Notes: generated by a model from the sequence alone, not told the origin. A stretch of DNA of 64,000 bases from Doris montereyensis (GCA_037039925.1 JAXRKP010000628.1:73501-137500), one strand, 5' to 3'; shown: positions 42,400-58,554, counted from the stretch's first letter. Program-made: numbers and translations.

Positions 42400-45300
42400 T
42401 AAATAAACACATCCAAAGTCTATCTGTGTCAACGATCTCAACACATCCAAAGTCTATCTGTGTCAACGATTTCAACACATCCAAAGTCTATCTGTGTCAA
42501 CGATTTCAACACATCCAAAGTCTATCTGTGTCAACGATCTCAATACATCCAAAGTCTATCTGTGTCAACGATCTCAACACATCCAAAGTCTATCTGTGTC
42601 AACGATTTCAACACATCCAAAGTCTATCTGTGTCAACGATTTCAACACATCCAAAGTCTATCTGTGTCAACGATTTCAACACACCCAATGTTTATATGTG
42701 TCAACGATCTCAACACATCCAATGTCTATCTGTGTCAACGATCTCAACACATCCAATGTCTATCTGTGTCAACGATTTCAACACATCCAAAGTCTATCTG
42801 TGTCAACGATCTCAACACACCCAATGTCTATATGTGTCATCGATCTCAACACATCCAAAGTCTATCTGTGTCAACGATCTCAACCCATCCAAAGTCTATC
42901 TGTGTCAACGATCTCAACACATCCAAAGTCCATCTGTGTCAACGATCTCAACACATCCAATGTCTATCTGTGTCAACGATCTCAACACATCCAATGTCTA
43001 TCAGTGTCAACGATCTGAACACGTCCAAAGTCTATCAGTGTTAAACAACTCAACACATCCAAAGTCTATCTGTGTCAACCAACTCAACACGTCCATACTC
43101 TATCTGTGTCAACCAACTCAACACGTCCATAGTCTATCTGTGTCAACCAACTCAACACGTCCATAGTCTATCTGTGTCGACCAACTCAACACGTCCATAG
43201 TCTATCTGTGTCAACCAACTCAACACGTCCATAGTCTATCTGTGTCAACCAACTCAACACGTCCATAGTCTATCTGTGTCAACGATCTCAACACATCCAA
43301 TGTCTATCTGTGTGAAAGATCTGAACACATCCAATGTCTATCTGTGTCAACGATCTCAACACATCCAATGTCTATCTGTGTCAACGATCTCAACACATCC
43401 AATGGCTATCTGTGTCAACGATCTCAACACATCCAATGTCTATCTGTGTCAAAGATCTGAAACAATCCAATGTCTATCAGTGTCAACCAACTCAACACGT
43501 CCAAAGTCTATCTGTGTCAAAGATCTGAACAATCCAATGTCTATCTGTGTCAAAGATCTGAACAATCCAATGTCTATCTGTGTCAAAGATCTCAACACAT
43601 CCAATGTCTATCTGTGTCAAAGATCTGAACACATCCAATGTCTATCTGTGTCAACCAACTCAACACGTCCAAAGTCTATCTGTGTCAAAGATCTGAACAC
43701 ATCCAATGTCTATCTGTGTCGACCAACTCAACACATCCAATGTCTATCTGTGTCAAAGATCTGAACACATCCAATGTCTATCTGTGTCGACCAACTCAAC
43801 ACGTCCATAGTCTATCTGTGTCAACCAACTCAACACGTCCATAGTCCATCAGTGTCAACCAACTCAACATGTCCATAATCCATCAGTGTCAACCAACTCA
43901 ACACGTCCATAGTCCATCAGTGTCAACCAATTCAAAACGTCCATAGTCCATCAGTGTCAACCATCTCAACACGTCCATAGTCCATCAGTGTTAACCATAC
44001 CAACTCAACATGTCCATAGTCCATCAGTGTCAACCAAATCAACACGTCCATAGTCCATCAGTGTTAACCATACCAACTCAACATGTCCATAGTCCATCAG
44101 TGTCAACTAAATCAACATGTCCATAGTCCATCAGTGTCAACCAAATCAACATGTCCATAGTCCATCAGTGTCAACCAAATCAACACGTCCATAGTCTATC
44201 AGTGTTAACCATACCAACTCAACACGTCCATAGTCCATCAGTGTCAACCAAACCAACTCAAAATGTCCATAGTACATCAGTGTCAACCAACTCATCATGT
44301 CCATAGTCTATCAGTGTCAATCCACTCATCATGTCCATAGTACATCAGTGTCAACCAACTCATCATGTCCATAGTACATCAGTGTCAACCAACTCATCAT
44401 GTCCATAGTACATCAGTGTCAACCAAACCAACTCATCATGTCCATAGTACATCAGTGTCAACCAAACCAACTCATCATGTCCATAGTACATCAGTGTCAA
44501 CCAACTCATCATGTCCATAGTACATCAGTGTCAACCAAACCAACTCATCATGTCCATAGTACATCAGTGTCAACCAACTCATCATGTCCATAGTACATCA
44601 GTGTCAACCAACTCATCATGTCCATAGTACATCAGTGTCAACCAAACCAACTCATCATGTCCATAGTACATCAGTGTCAACCAACTCATCATGTCCATAG
44701 TACATCAGTGTCAATCAACTCATCATGTCCATAGTACATCAGTGTCAACCAAACCAACTCATCATGTCCATAGTACATCAGTGTCAATCAACTCATCATG
44801 TCCATAGTACATCAGTGTCAACTAAACCAACTCATCATGTCCATAGTACATCAGTGTCAACCAAACCAACTCATCATGTCCATAGTACATCAGTGTCAAC
44901 CAACTCATCATGTCCATAGTACATCAGTGTCAACCAACTCATCATGTCCATAGTACATCAGTGTCAACCAACTCATCATGTCCATATTACATCAGTGTCA
45001 ACCAACTCATCATGTCCATAGAACATCAGTGTCAATCAACTCATCATGTCCATAGTACATCAGTGTCAATCAACTCATCATGTCCATAGTCATCAGTGTC
45101 AATCAACTCAACATGTCCATAGTACATCAGTGTCAAACCAACTCATCATGTCCATAGTACATCAGTGTCAACCAACTCATCATGTCCATAGTACATCAGT
45201 GTCAACCAACTCATCATGTCCATAGTACACCAGTGTCAATCAACTCATCATGTCCATAGTACATCAGTGTCAATCAACTCATCATGTCCATAGTACATCA

Positions 45301-46345
45301 GTGTCAACCAACTCATCATGTCCATAGCACATCAGTGTCAATCAACTCATCATGTCCATAGTACATCAGTGTGAACCAACTCATCATGTCCATAGCACAC
45401 CCGTGTCAACCAACTCATCATGTCCATAGTCCATCAGTGTCAACCAACTCATCATGTCCATAGTCCATCAGTGTCAATCAACTCATCATGTCCATAGTAC
45501 ATCAGTGTCAATCAACTCATCATGTCCATAGTCCATCAGTGTCAATCAACTCATCATGTCCATAGCACACCCGTGTCAACCAACTCATCATGTCCATAGT
45601 CCATCAGTGTCAATCAACTCATCATGTCCATAGCACACCCGTGTCAACCAACTCATCATGTCCATAGTACATCAGTGTCAATCAACTCATCATGTCCATA
45701 GTACATCAGTGTCAATCAACTCATCATGTCCATAGCACACCCGTGTCAACCAACTCATCATGTCCATAGTACATCAGTGTCAACCAACTCATCATGTCCA
45801 TAGTACATCAGTGTCAACCAACTCATCATGTCCATAGTCCATCAGTGTCAACCAACTCATCATGTCCATAGTCCATCAGTGTCAATCAACTCATCATGTC
45901 CATAGAACATCAGTGTCAACCAACTCAATGTCCATAGTACATCAGTGTCAACCAAACCAACTCATCATGTCATAGAACATCAGTGTCAATCAACTCATCA
46001 TGTCCATAGTACATCAGTGTCAATCAACTCAACATGTCCATAGAACATCAGTGTCAACCAACTCATCATGTCCATAGTACATCAGTGTCAACCAACTCAT
46101 CATGTCCATAGTCCATCAGTGTCAACCAACTCATCATGTCCATAGTCCATCAGTGTCAATCAACTCATCATGTCCATAGTACACCAGTGTCAATCAACTC
46201 ATCATGTCCATAGTACATCAGTGTCAATCAACTCATCATGTCCATAGTCCATCAGTGTCAATCAACTCATCATGTCCATAGTACAGCAGTGTCAATCAAC
46301 TCATCATGTCCATAGTACATCAGTGTCAACCAACTCAACATGTCC
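42400..46345. repeat. 34-bp satellite, graded from one subtype to another
   Basis: About 115 copies. From 42400 to about 43060 the unit is CAACGATCTCAACACATCCA then AAGTCTATCTGTGT. Through 43060-44300 it passes by CCAACTCAACACGTCCATAG to, from 44300 on, CCAACTCATCATGTCCATAG then TACATCAGTGTCAA. The unit length stays 34 bp while sequence drifts, so the array is a record of spreading subtypes. It lies in a UBE2T-like intron. Confidence 0.95.
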
Positions 46346-46554
46346 ACATTCCATAGATAGAAAGAGAGAGATGGAGGTATACTGAGAGGAAGAGAGAGAC
46401 AGAGGGGGGGGGGGGTTGGGGGGATAGAGAGAAAGACGCGTTTGAAAATGCCCTGTTTAAAAGCGTAGACCAGCCAATGCAAATTCTAGGTTGGTTATCG
46501 TAAAGACACGAGACTGGCATCACGTGTGACCTTCCTAATTGATATCTTTGCTAG

Positions 46555-46735
<181 letters not shown>

Positions 46736-46990
46736 AGGCATTGTAGCGAAACCGTAGTGTTGTGAGCTTGTAATCACGACGACACTGGTTCAAACCCCAC
46801 GGCTGGCACAGGTGGGTTTTTCTTCTTCACGACATTGTACTCTTAGGAAAACGCTTCACTCTACATTCTTCCCTTGTGACTCGAGTGTGAATGAGTTAAC
46901 CCAGGTGTAGATAGAGAAAGATCTTGTCAGGTAGTTAATATGTGTCTAACAGGTTGACATACCGTATGCTGCCCAGGGGCTTGAGAGGAA
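46736..46990 (+). mobile_element. tRNA-derived SINE
   Basis: Contains a B box GGTTCAAACCC (about 46788-46798) with an A-box-like TAGCGAAACCG about 45 bp upstream (46744). The body has GGAAAACGCTTCACTCTACATT and GAATGAGTTAACCCAGG-type text, common in animal SINEs. It is preceded by simple repeats. Length about 250 bp; no LINE-like tail was recognised. Confidence 0.6.
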
Positions 46991-47414
46991 CTTTGAATGA
47001 AATGGCGTGCTAGGGGATACGGACAAAATCTCGACTGGTTGTTTTCAAGTGACTGTGATAGTTATGAGCAAAGTTGACGCACACATATCTCCAAATTGGA
47101 CGATACTTGAACTGTCCGCGCAAAGCAGAATCAAATATTTGAATCAAAGTTGATACGCGCGTATTTCCAGATTTGACGAGGGTTGACGGTCAGTGAGTGT
47201 AAAAAATAAGTTATCTACGGACAAATCAGAATGAAATCTTTGAATCAAAGTGCGGCACATCTCACAAATAGAAGGAAGAAAAGATAACCAATGTTGGTGG
47301 TCTGATCGCGTTGTAACTTCACGAGACTTGTGAGCTTGAGTTACGTTAAAGTCTGTCTCATCTGGAGATACATCTACAGTATTGCTTTATCCTTACTAGC
47401 GATATATGGTCGGC
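46991..47414. other. Unique spacer with a weak internal duplication
   Basis: TTTGAATCAAAGT recurs at about 47138 and 47237 with similar flanks. No coding or RNA gene seen. Confidence 0.4.
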
Positions 47415-48645
47415 GGATCACAATGTTGTAGGGGTCATTTCAATAGTGCATCTAAGTCACAATTGTAGGGGTCATTTCAATAGTGCATCTAAGTCACAAT
47501 TGTAGGGGTCATTTCAATAGTGCATCTAAGTCACAATTGTAGGGGTCATTTCAATAGTGCATCTAAGTCACAATTGTAGGAGTCATTTCAATAGTGCATC
47601 TAAGTCACAATTGTAGGAGTCATTTCAATAGTGCATCTAAGTCACAATTGTAGGGGTCATTTCAATAGTGCATCTAAGTCACAATTGTAGGAGTCATTTC
47701 AATAGTGCATCTAAGTCACAATTGTAGGGGTCATTTCAATAGTGCATCTAAGTCACAATTGTAGGGGTCATTTCAATAGTGCATCTAAGTCACAATTGTA
47801 GGGTCATTTCAATAGTGCATCTAAGTCACAATTGTAGGGGTCATTTCAATAGTGCATCTAAGTCACAATTGTAGGGGTCATTTCAATAGTGCATCTAAAT
47901 CACAATTGTAGGAGTCATTTCAATAGTGCATCTAAATCACAATTGTAGAGCCATTTCAATAGTGCATCTAAGTCACAATTGTAGGGTAATTTCAATAGTG
48001 CATCTAAGTCACAATTGTAGGAGTCATTTCAATAGTGCATCTAAGTCACAATTGTAGGAGTCATTTCAATAGTGCATCTAAGTCACAATTGTAGGAGTCA
48101 TTTCAATAGTGCATCTAAGTCACAATTGTAGGGTCATTTTCAATAGTGCATCTAAGTCACAATTGTAGGGTCATTTCAATAGTGCATCTAAGTCACAATT
48201 GTAGGGGTCATTTCAATAGTGCATCTAAGTCACAATTGTAGGGTCATTTCAATAGTGCATCTAAGTCACAATTGTAGGGGTCATTTCAATAGTGCATCTA
48301 AATCACAATTGTAGGAGTAAATCACAATAGAGCTATTTAAATCACAATTGTAGGAGTCATTTCAATAGTGCATCTAAGTCACAATTGTAGGAGTCATTTC
48401 AATAGTGCATCTAAGTCACAATTGTAGGAGTCATTTCAATAGTGCATCTAAGTCACAATTGTAGAGTCATTTCAATAGTGCGCCTGTCACAATTGTAGGA
48501 GTCATTTCAATAGTGCGCCTATGTCACAATTGTAGAGTCATTTCAATAGTGCGCCTATGTCACAATTGTAGGAGTCATTTCAATAGTGCACCTGTCACAA
48601 TTGTAGGAGTCATTTCAATAGTGCACCTGTCACAATTACGTCATT
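47415..48645. repeat. 37-bp minisatellite
   Basis: About 33 copies of GTCACAATTGTAGGGGTCAT then TTCAATAGTGCATCTAA, very uniform, with GGGG/GAG/GG variation and a shorter CACCT subtype at the right end. Confidence 0.95.
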
Positions 48646-48765
48646 TGCCTAGGCCCAAGGGGTGACTTGGGTAATATTGTATACGATATGTCTAGGCCCA
48701 AGGGTGACTTGGGGTAATATTGTATACGCATATGTCTAGGCCCAAGGGTGACTTGGGTAGTTTAT
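48646..48765. repeat. About 43-bp triplicate
   Basis: Three copies of TAGGCCCAAGGGTGACTTGG followed by GTAATATTGTATACG-ATATGTC, linking the two larger arrays without a gap. Confidence 0.9.
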
Positions 48766-50290
48766 AGGCTTATTCTGTAACGGTCAAAGAAATAACAGTT
48801 TACACAGCTCATAGGCTTATTCTGTAACGGTCAAAGAAATAACAGTTTAAAACAGTTTATAGACTTATTCTGTAACGGTCAAAGAAATAACAGTTTAAAT
48901 AGCTTATAGGCTTATTCTGTAACGGTCAAAAGAAATAACAGTTTAAACAGTTTATAGGCTTATTCTGTAACGGTCAAAGAAATAACAGTTTAAACAGTTT
49001 ATAGGCTTATTCTGTAACGGTAAAAAATAAAAGTTTAAACAGTTTATAGGCTTATTCTGTAACGGTCAAAGAAATAACAGTTTAAACAGTTTATAGGCTT
49101 ATTCTGTAACGGTCAAAGAAATAACAGTTTAAATAGCTTATAGGCTTATTCTGTAACGGTCAAAGAAATAACAGTTTAAATAGCTTATAGGCTTATTCTG
49201 TAACGAAGTCAAAGAAATAACAGTTTAAATAGCTTATAGGCTTATTCTGTAACGTTCAAAGAAATAACAGTTTAAACAGTTTATAGGCTTATTCTGTAAA
49301 CGGCCAAAGAAATAACAGTTTAAATAGCTTATAGGCTTATTCTGTAATGGTCAAAGAAATAACAGTTTAAATATCTTATAGGCTTATTCTGTAACGGTCA
49401 AAGAAATAACAGTTTAAACAGTTTATAGGCTTATTCTGTAACGGTCAAAGAAATAACAGTTTAAACAGTTTATAGACTTATTTTGTAACGGTCAAACAAA
49501 TAAAAAATTAAATAGCTTATAGGCTTATTCTGTAACGGTCAAAGAAATAACAGTTTAAACAGTTTATAGGCTTATTCTGTAACGGTCAAACAAATAACAA
49601 ATTAAATAGCTTATAGGCTTATTCTGTAACGGTAAAAAAATAACAGTTTAAAAAGTTTATAGGTGTATTCTGTAACGGTCATAGAAATAAGTTTAAATAG
49701 TTTATAGGCTTATTCTCTAACGGTCAAAGGACATCAACACTTTAAATAGTTTATTGGCTTATTCTCTAACGGTCAAAGGGACATGAACGATTTAAATAGT
49801 TTATCGCTTATTCTCTAACGGTCCAAAGGGACATGAACAGTTTAAATAGTTTATCGGCTTATTCTCTAACAGTCAAAGGGACATGAACAGTTTAAATAGT
49901 TTATCGGCTTATTCTCTAACGGTCAAAGGGACATGAACGATTTAAATAGTTTATCGGTTTTATTCTCTAACGGTCAAAGGGACATCGACACTTTAAATAG
50001 TTTATTGGCTTATTCTCTAACGGTCAAAGGGACATGAACAGTTTAAATAGTTTATAGCCTTAATCTCTAACGGTCAAGGGGGACATCAACAGTTTAAAAG
50101 TTTATCGGCTTATTTTCTAACCGTGAAAGGGCATCAACAGTTTAAAAAGTTTATCGGCTTATTTTCTAACCGTGAAAGGGGCATCAACAGTTTAAATATT
50201 TAATAGGCTTATTCTCTAACGGTCAAAGAAATATCAACAGTTTAAATAGTTTATTGGCTTATTCTTTAACGGTCAAAGGAAACATGAACG
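48766..50290. repeat. About 47-bp minisatellite with two subtypes
   Basis: About 32 copies of GTTTATAGGCTTATTCTGTA then ACGGTCAAAGAAATAACAGT and TTAAACA. From about 49690 the unit becomes TCTCTAACGGTCAAAGGGACATGAACAG-type, again a graded change along the array. It ends at the piggyBac fragment. Confidence 0.95.
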
Positions 50291-50339
50291 TGGTGTTGGC
50301 TGTGGTAGAGGAACAAGAGGTGTGCGTGGCACTGCAAGG

Positions 50340-50645
50340 CAGATTACCTTGATCAGTTCATGGCCATGGAGAAATCAACATGCCAAGCCGCAGGAGGAAA
50401 TGGCACCATTGGAAAAGCTGCAGCCGTCAGGGGAAAACAACCGCAACATGGGTGGAGTGGACAAGCAGGATCAGCTGACTGAGTCATAGAGCTATGCACG
50501 GAAGACCATAAAATGGACCAAAAAACATGTGTTTTCATTGCATGCAGATCGTTCTTTTTGCAATGCATTCATCTGTGCAAGGAAAGATGGATACAGAAAA
50601 TGTTTCCTTTGTTTTCATTGAGGAAGTTATCCATGTCTGGTTGTG
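50340..50645 (+). mobile_element. piggyBac (PGBD-like) transposase C-terminal fragment
   Basis: Reads NNRNMGGVDKQDQLTES (50439-50488), then an in-frame TAG, then SYARKTIKWTKKHVFSLHAD and RSFCNAFICARKDG (to about 50580). The NMGGVD-x-DQ motif holds a catalytic Asp region of piggyBac transposases, followed by the usual RKT-x-KW-x-KK segment. Only about 80 residues remain, with no TTAA-ended repeats seen. Dead fragment inside the UBE2T-like intron. Confidence 0.75.
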
Positions 50646-50714
50646 GCAAAATGATACGCGTCCACAACAAATCCCTGTTTCTGACGATGACGTGAGAATA
50701 GAAGACCGACACTT

Positions 50715-51055
50715 CCCCCGATGCCATCCCACTCACCATCCCCGATGCCATCCCACTTCCCAATACCATCCCACTTCCCCCAATACCATCCCACTTCCCC
50801 AATACCATCCCACTTTCATCCCAATACCATCCCACTTCCCAATACCATCCCACTTCCCCATACCATCCCACTTCCCAATACCATCCCACTTCAATACCAT
50901 CCCACTTCCCAATACCATCCCACTTCCCCCCAATACCATCTCACTTCCCCAATACCATCCACTTCCCTCAATACCATCCCACTTCCCCGATGCCATCTCA
51001 CTTCCCTGATGCCCATCAACGAAACAGAAACATCCCACGTCCCAATACCATCCCA
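50715..51055. repeat. About 20-bp minisatellite AATACCATCCCACTTCCC
   Basis: About 16 imperfect copies with variable C-runs. Proline/serine- and Trp/Gly-type frames are artefacts. Confidence 0.93.
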
Positions 51056-51129
51056 TATGCATCCCACTTGTTCAAACATATGGGCACAACTTCCCCAATA
51101 CCAAACTAGAACTACTTCCCCGATTGATC

Positions 51130-52225
<1,096 letters not shown>

Positions 52226-52890
52226 CTGTTACCCGGATTCTCACACACAACTTGCCTACTGGCAACAATCAAAGGGAGTCAACTCTATTGTTTTATTGTT
52301 TTGATGCTATATTCCAACATCTCTGGTCTGTATTTTTCTTTCTTTCTTGCCAATCTAACCGTTTTTTCTTTGATTATTTTCTCATCCCATGAAATGTCAC
52401 TATTGAAAATACTTATATACCCCAATTATTTCCCTTGAAATTACACCCCTTGCGAATAGATCAAACTTTTGCGGACATAAGTTTGAAGTAAATTTAGTCC
52501 ACTAAATACATGTAACATTTGATGACAAAATTCCATTTATAGCAAGTCCAACTAGTGTCTTAATTAGGCTGCCGGTTCCCCGGCATATAGGGTTACACCT
52601 CCTGAGCAGTGAAGAGGTTAAACATACACAAAGTTGTTTTGTTTTTTTTTGCTTTTGTGAGATGGGACAATCGACGATTGCAAATCTGATTATGAGAATA
52701 TTATGATGAGAATTCACAAAGTATGAAGTGAGGAGTCAGGAGGATAATAATGATTCTGAGCCCATAAGTTACTAGCCATCAAAACAGTGATGATTGACAT
52801 TTCATAGTAGGTATTGACCGAGACATTATTCAAGCAGATATAAAACATAAGGAAATGGTCATGTGATTACCGGTAGGATAGCTTTACTGA
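52226..52890. other. Unique spacer
   Basis: AT-rich, no exon, RNA gene or transposon recognised on either strand. Confidence 0.4.
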
Positions 52891-55420
52891 CACACGACGG
52901 AAAGACGGAAAGACGACAACACACGACTGAAAGACAACACACGACGGAAAGACGACAACACACGACGGAAAGACGACAACACACGACGGAAAGATGACAA
53001 CACACTACGGAAAGATGACAACACACGACTGAAATATGACAACACACGACTGAAAGATGACAACACACGACTGAAAATTGACAACACACGACTGAAAGAC
53101 GACAACACACGACTGAAAGACGACAACACACGACGGAAAGATGACAACACACGACGGAAAGACTACACATGACTGAAAGACTACACACGAATGAAAGACG
53201 ACACACGACGGAAAGACGACAACACACAACGGAAAGACGACAACACACGACTGAAAGACAACACACGACTGAAAGACAACACACGACTGAAAGACGACAA
53301 CACACGACTGAAAGACAACACACGACTGAAAGACAACACACGACTGAAAGATGACAACACACGACTGAAAGATGACACACACACACGACGAAAGACGACA
53401 CACGACACACGACTGAAAGATGACAACACACGACTGAAAGACAACACACAACTGAAAGACAACACACGACTGAAAGACAACACACGACTGAAAGACGACA
53501 ACACACAACGGAAAGACAACACACAACGGAAAGACAACACACGACGGAAAGATGACAAACACAACGGAAAGACGGAAAGACGGAAAGATGACAACACACA
53601 CTGACGGAAAGACAACAACGGAAAGACAACACACGACGGAAAGACGACAACACGACGAAAGACAACACACGACGGAAAGACGACAACACACGACGGGAAG
53701 ACGACAACACACGACTGAAAGACGACAACACACGACTGAAAGACAACACACGACGGAAAGACGACAACACACGACTGAAAGACTACACACGACTGAAAGA
53801 CTACACACGACTGAAAGACGACACATGACTGAAAGACGACACACGACTGAAAGACGACACACGACTGAAAGACGAACCACGACTGAAAGACGACACACGA
53901 CTGAAAGACAACACACGACGGGAAACGACTGACGACACACACGACTGAAACAACACACGACTGAAAGACAACACACGACTGAAAGACAACACACAACTGA
54001 AAGACGACAACACACGACTGAAAGACGACAACACACGACGGAAAGACGACAACACACGACTGAAAGACTACACATGACTGAAAGACTACACACGAATGAA
54101 AGACGACACACGACGGAAAGACGACAACACACGATGGACAGACGACAACACACGACGGAAAGATGACAACACACGACGGAAAGATGACAACACACGACGG
54201 AAAGATGACAACGACGGAAAGAAGACAACACACAACGGAAAGAAGACAACACACGACGGAAAGAAGACAACACACAACGGAAAGAAGACAACACACAACG
54301 GAAAGATGACAACACACGACGGAAAGACAACACACGACGGAAAGACAACACTGCGACTGACAACTGAAATACAACACCACGACTGAAAGATGACGGAAAG
54401 ACACACACTGAAAGACAACACGACTGAAAGACAACATGACTGAAAGACAACACCCGACTGAAAGACGACTGAAAGACACACACGACTGAAAGACAACACA
54501 CGACAACGACACAACGGAAAGACAACACGACGGAAAGACGACAACCACAAGACGGAAGATGACACACGACGGAAAGATGACAACAACACACGACGGAAAG
54601 ATGACAACACACGACGGAAAGATGACAACACACGACGGAAAGACAACACACGACGGAAAGACAACACACGACGGAAAGACAATGACAACAAGACGGAAAC
54701 ACACACGATGACGGAAAAGATGACAACACACGGAAAGACAACAACACGGAAAGATGACAACAACGGAAAGACAACACACGACGGAAAGACAACACACAAC
54801 GGAAAAGACGACACACAACGGAAAGACGACAACACACAATGGAAAGACAACACACGACTGAAAGACAACACAAACGGAAAAAGACAACACACGACTGAAA
54901 GACAACACACAACGGAAAGATGACAACACACGACGGAAAGACGACAACACACAACGGAAAGACAACACACGACGGAAAGACAACACACGACTGAAAGACA
55001 AACACGACGGAAAGACAACACAACGGAAAGATGACAACACACAACGGAAAGACAACACACGACGGAAAGATGACAACACACAACGGAAAGACAACACACA
55101 ACGGAAAGACGACAACACACGACGGAAAGACAACACAACGGAAAGACGACAACAACGGAAAGACGACGGAAAGACAACACACAACGGAAAGACGACACAC
55201 AACGGAAAGAAGACAACACACAAGACAACACACAACGGAAAGACGACACACAACGAAAAGAAGACAACACACAACGGAAAGATGACGGAAAGATGACACA
55301 CACAACGGAAAGACAACACACAACGGAAAGATGACAACACACAACGGAAAGAAGACAACACACAACGGAAAGAAGAGAACACACAACGGAAAGATGACAA
55401 CACACAACGGAACACACAAC
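52891..55420. repeat. About 21-bp minisatellite GACGGAAAGACGACAACACAC
   Basis: About 120 copies in two main forms (CGACTGAAAG and CGACGGAAAG or CAACGGAAAG), with many missing-GACGAC units. The CGACTGAAAG type dominates the left and CAACGGAAAG the right. Long Cys/Val/Phe-rich minus frames (to 832 codons) are artefacts of the 21-bp period. Confidence 0.95.
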
Positions 55421-56155
55421 AAAACCCCAGCAGTAAGAACACATGCTGACCGGCAATAGAAAAGCCAAAATTGAAACATGAACAAAAAACATGTTGAGGG
55501 CATTTAAAAACTTATTTTCTGATCCAATGAATGCCTCGAATTTTGATATAATGTTTTTCTGAGACAGACCTTCCTTTTGGTTTGAAATTTGTTGTTTTTT
55601 TTCCTGCAAATTTGCTTTTAGCCCCTTGTGTTGTTTTGTTTTTTACTGAACTATACTTAAGTTTGTGAGCATTTTAGCAAATTTAAATGGAAAAGTAACG
55701 TTCAGAGTAATGTAAGATAGTTAATAAACTGAAAGTCAGAGGAAGAAAAAAATGACACCCCTGCAACACACCTTCACATAGAAACCGGAAAAAAATCCAG
55801 CTCTAGTGGCCATGGTGACCTGTTCCTTTTTTCTGATTCATGTAAGAGAGACATGGATGGCAACTGAAGACCATTGCAAGAAATAGGTTCGAACGGATAC
55901 CTCGGAGGAAATGCATTCTAAGTGGAGAAATTTATGGAGACGATCTGGATGAGGAGCCAAAACAGATTTTGGACACCTGCCCTCTCACTAATCTGGCGGG
56001 AGAACGCCTGTTCGGTGACTGGACTTTGATATGTTGACGCGGAAACATGCAACAACACATTGTAGATCGTCAGTCACAATGTGGAAGCGCAATGACACTG
56101 CGACATGGTTAAAGCCACAAAGTGACCAGACGAAAGCACAAGTAATGGATTCCGT
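55421..56155. other. Unique spacer with a stray unit of the exon-derived array
   Basis: No gene seen. At about 55886-55908 GGTTCGAACGGATACCTCGG matches the exon-start block of the 57.6-58.3 kb array, an isolated partial copy 1.7 kb away. Confidence 0.45.
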
Positions 56156-56710
56156 TGTTAGAAATAGTAAGGCACTTAGAGAGAAGTAGCTGATTCTGTC
56201 AGACGCGAGAGGGAAATCATCAAGGCAAAAGGCACTTGGAGAGAAGTACCTGGATTCTCTCAGACGAGAGGGGGAAATCATCAAAGCAAAAGGCACTTAG
56301 AGAGAAGTACCTGGATTCTGTCAGACGAGAGGGGGAAATCATCAAAGCAAAAGGCACTTAGAGAGAAGTACCTGGATTCTGTCAGACGAGAGGGGGAAAT
56401 CATCAAAGCAAAAGGCACTTAGAGAGAAGTACCTGGATTCTGTCAGACGAGAGGGGGAAATCATACTTAGAGAGAAGTACCTGGATTCTCTCAGACGAGA
56501 GGGGGAAATCATCAAAGCAAAAGGCACTTAGAGAGAAGTACCTGGATTCTCTCAGACGAGAGGGGGAAATCATCAAAACAAAACGCACTTAGAGAGAAGT
56601 ACCTGGATTCTGTCAGACGAGAGGGGAAATCATCAAAGTAAAACGCACTTAGAGAGAAGTACCTGGATTCTGTCAGACGAGAGGGGGAAATCATCAAAGC
56701 AAAACGCATT
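56156..56710. repeat. About 60-bp minisatellite
   Basis: Nine copies of AAAGGCACTTAGAGAGAAGT, ACCTGGATTCTGTCAGACGA and GAGGGGGAAATCATCAAAGC. On minus each has CCCCCTCTCGTCTGACAG and, 7 bp later, CCAG|GTACTT, i.e. a 3' and a 5' splice-like signal back to back. Confidence 0.94.
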
Positions 56711-56784
56711 CAAAATGAAGAGAAAAATAAATAAAAGATACTGAGATGCAAACATCAGTTCTTGGCAGCATAATTAGAGATGGG

Positions 56785-57456
56785 ATGAGTATACATGAGA
56801 GGAGTATGAATGAGAAGAGTATGAATGAGAGGAGTATGAATGAGATGAGTATACATGAGAGGAGTATGGATGAGAGGAGTATACATGAGAGGAGTATGAA
56901 TGAGAGGAGTATGAATGAGAGGAGTATGAATGAGAGGAGTATGAATGAGAGGAGTATACATGAGAGGAGTATGAATGAGAGGAGTATACATGAGAGGAGT
57001 ATGAATGAGAGGAGTATACATGAGAGGAGTGTACATGAGAGGAGTATACATGAGAGGAGTATACATGAGAGGAGTATACATGAGAGGAATATGAATGAGA
57101 GGAGTATGAATGAGAGGAGTATACATGAGAGGAGTGTACATGAGAGGAGTATGAATGAGAGGAGTATACATGAGAGGAGTGTACATGAGAGGAGTATGAA
57201 TGAGAGGAGTATACATGAGAGGAGTGTACATGAGAGGAGTATGAATGAGAGGAGTATACATGAGAGGAGTGTACATGAGAGGAGTATGAATGAGAGGAGT
57301 ATACATGAGAGGAGTGTACATGAGAGGAGTATGAATGAGAGGAGTATACATGAGAGGAGTATACATGAAAGGAGTATACATGAGAGGAGTATACATGAGA
57401 GGAGTATGCATGAGAGGAGTATGAATGAGAGGAGTAGGCATGAGAGGAGTAGAATA
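56785..57456. repeat. 15-bp minisatellite GAGAGGAGTATGAAT / GAGAGGAGTATACAT
   Basis: About 45 copies in two alternating forms. All three minus frames and one plus frame stay open for more than 230 codons only because of the period. Confidence 0.95.
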
Positions 57457-57557
57457 AAAACAACAACTTCCAAGCCAAATGAAACGTTTATTTGTGGTAC
57501 GTACTTGCAAGTACTATAGCCTTTGTTGCTGTTGTTCATGTCGGTTTTGTTTACTCA

Positions 57558-58340
<783 letters not shown>

Positions 58341-58550
58341 AGACCAGCTTTCTTTTTGCTTGTTTTCCATTTCGTTGAAACGTACCTATATGTGGTGATC
58401 TCAGGGTGACTGAGGTGGAAATAGCAAGACGATAGGACCTAGCAATGATATGACACCCAATAATACTTGACATACTGCCAGAAGCAAGAAGTTTGAGACA
58501 ATAGGTTTACCCTGCTCGACACATATACAACGATATCATTAAAAGGAAAT
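58341..58550. other. Unique spacer
   Basis: Short non-repetitive intron sequence between two arrays; nothing recognised. Confidence 0.35.
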
Positions 58551-58554
58551 ACAA

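Noticed and set aside
42387..43166. 259-codon frame with repeating QRFQHIQSLSVS-type text
   Set aside because: Period-34 satellite read in rotating frames; no signal peptide, splice sites or non-repeat domain.
53005..55503. An 832-codon Cys/Val/Phe-rich frame, with 753- and 507-codon partners
   Set aside because: Produced by the 21-bp minisatellite; all three minus frames are open, which no real gene would show.
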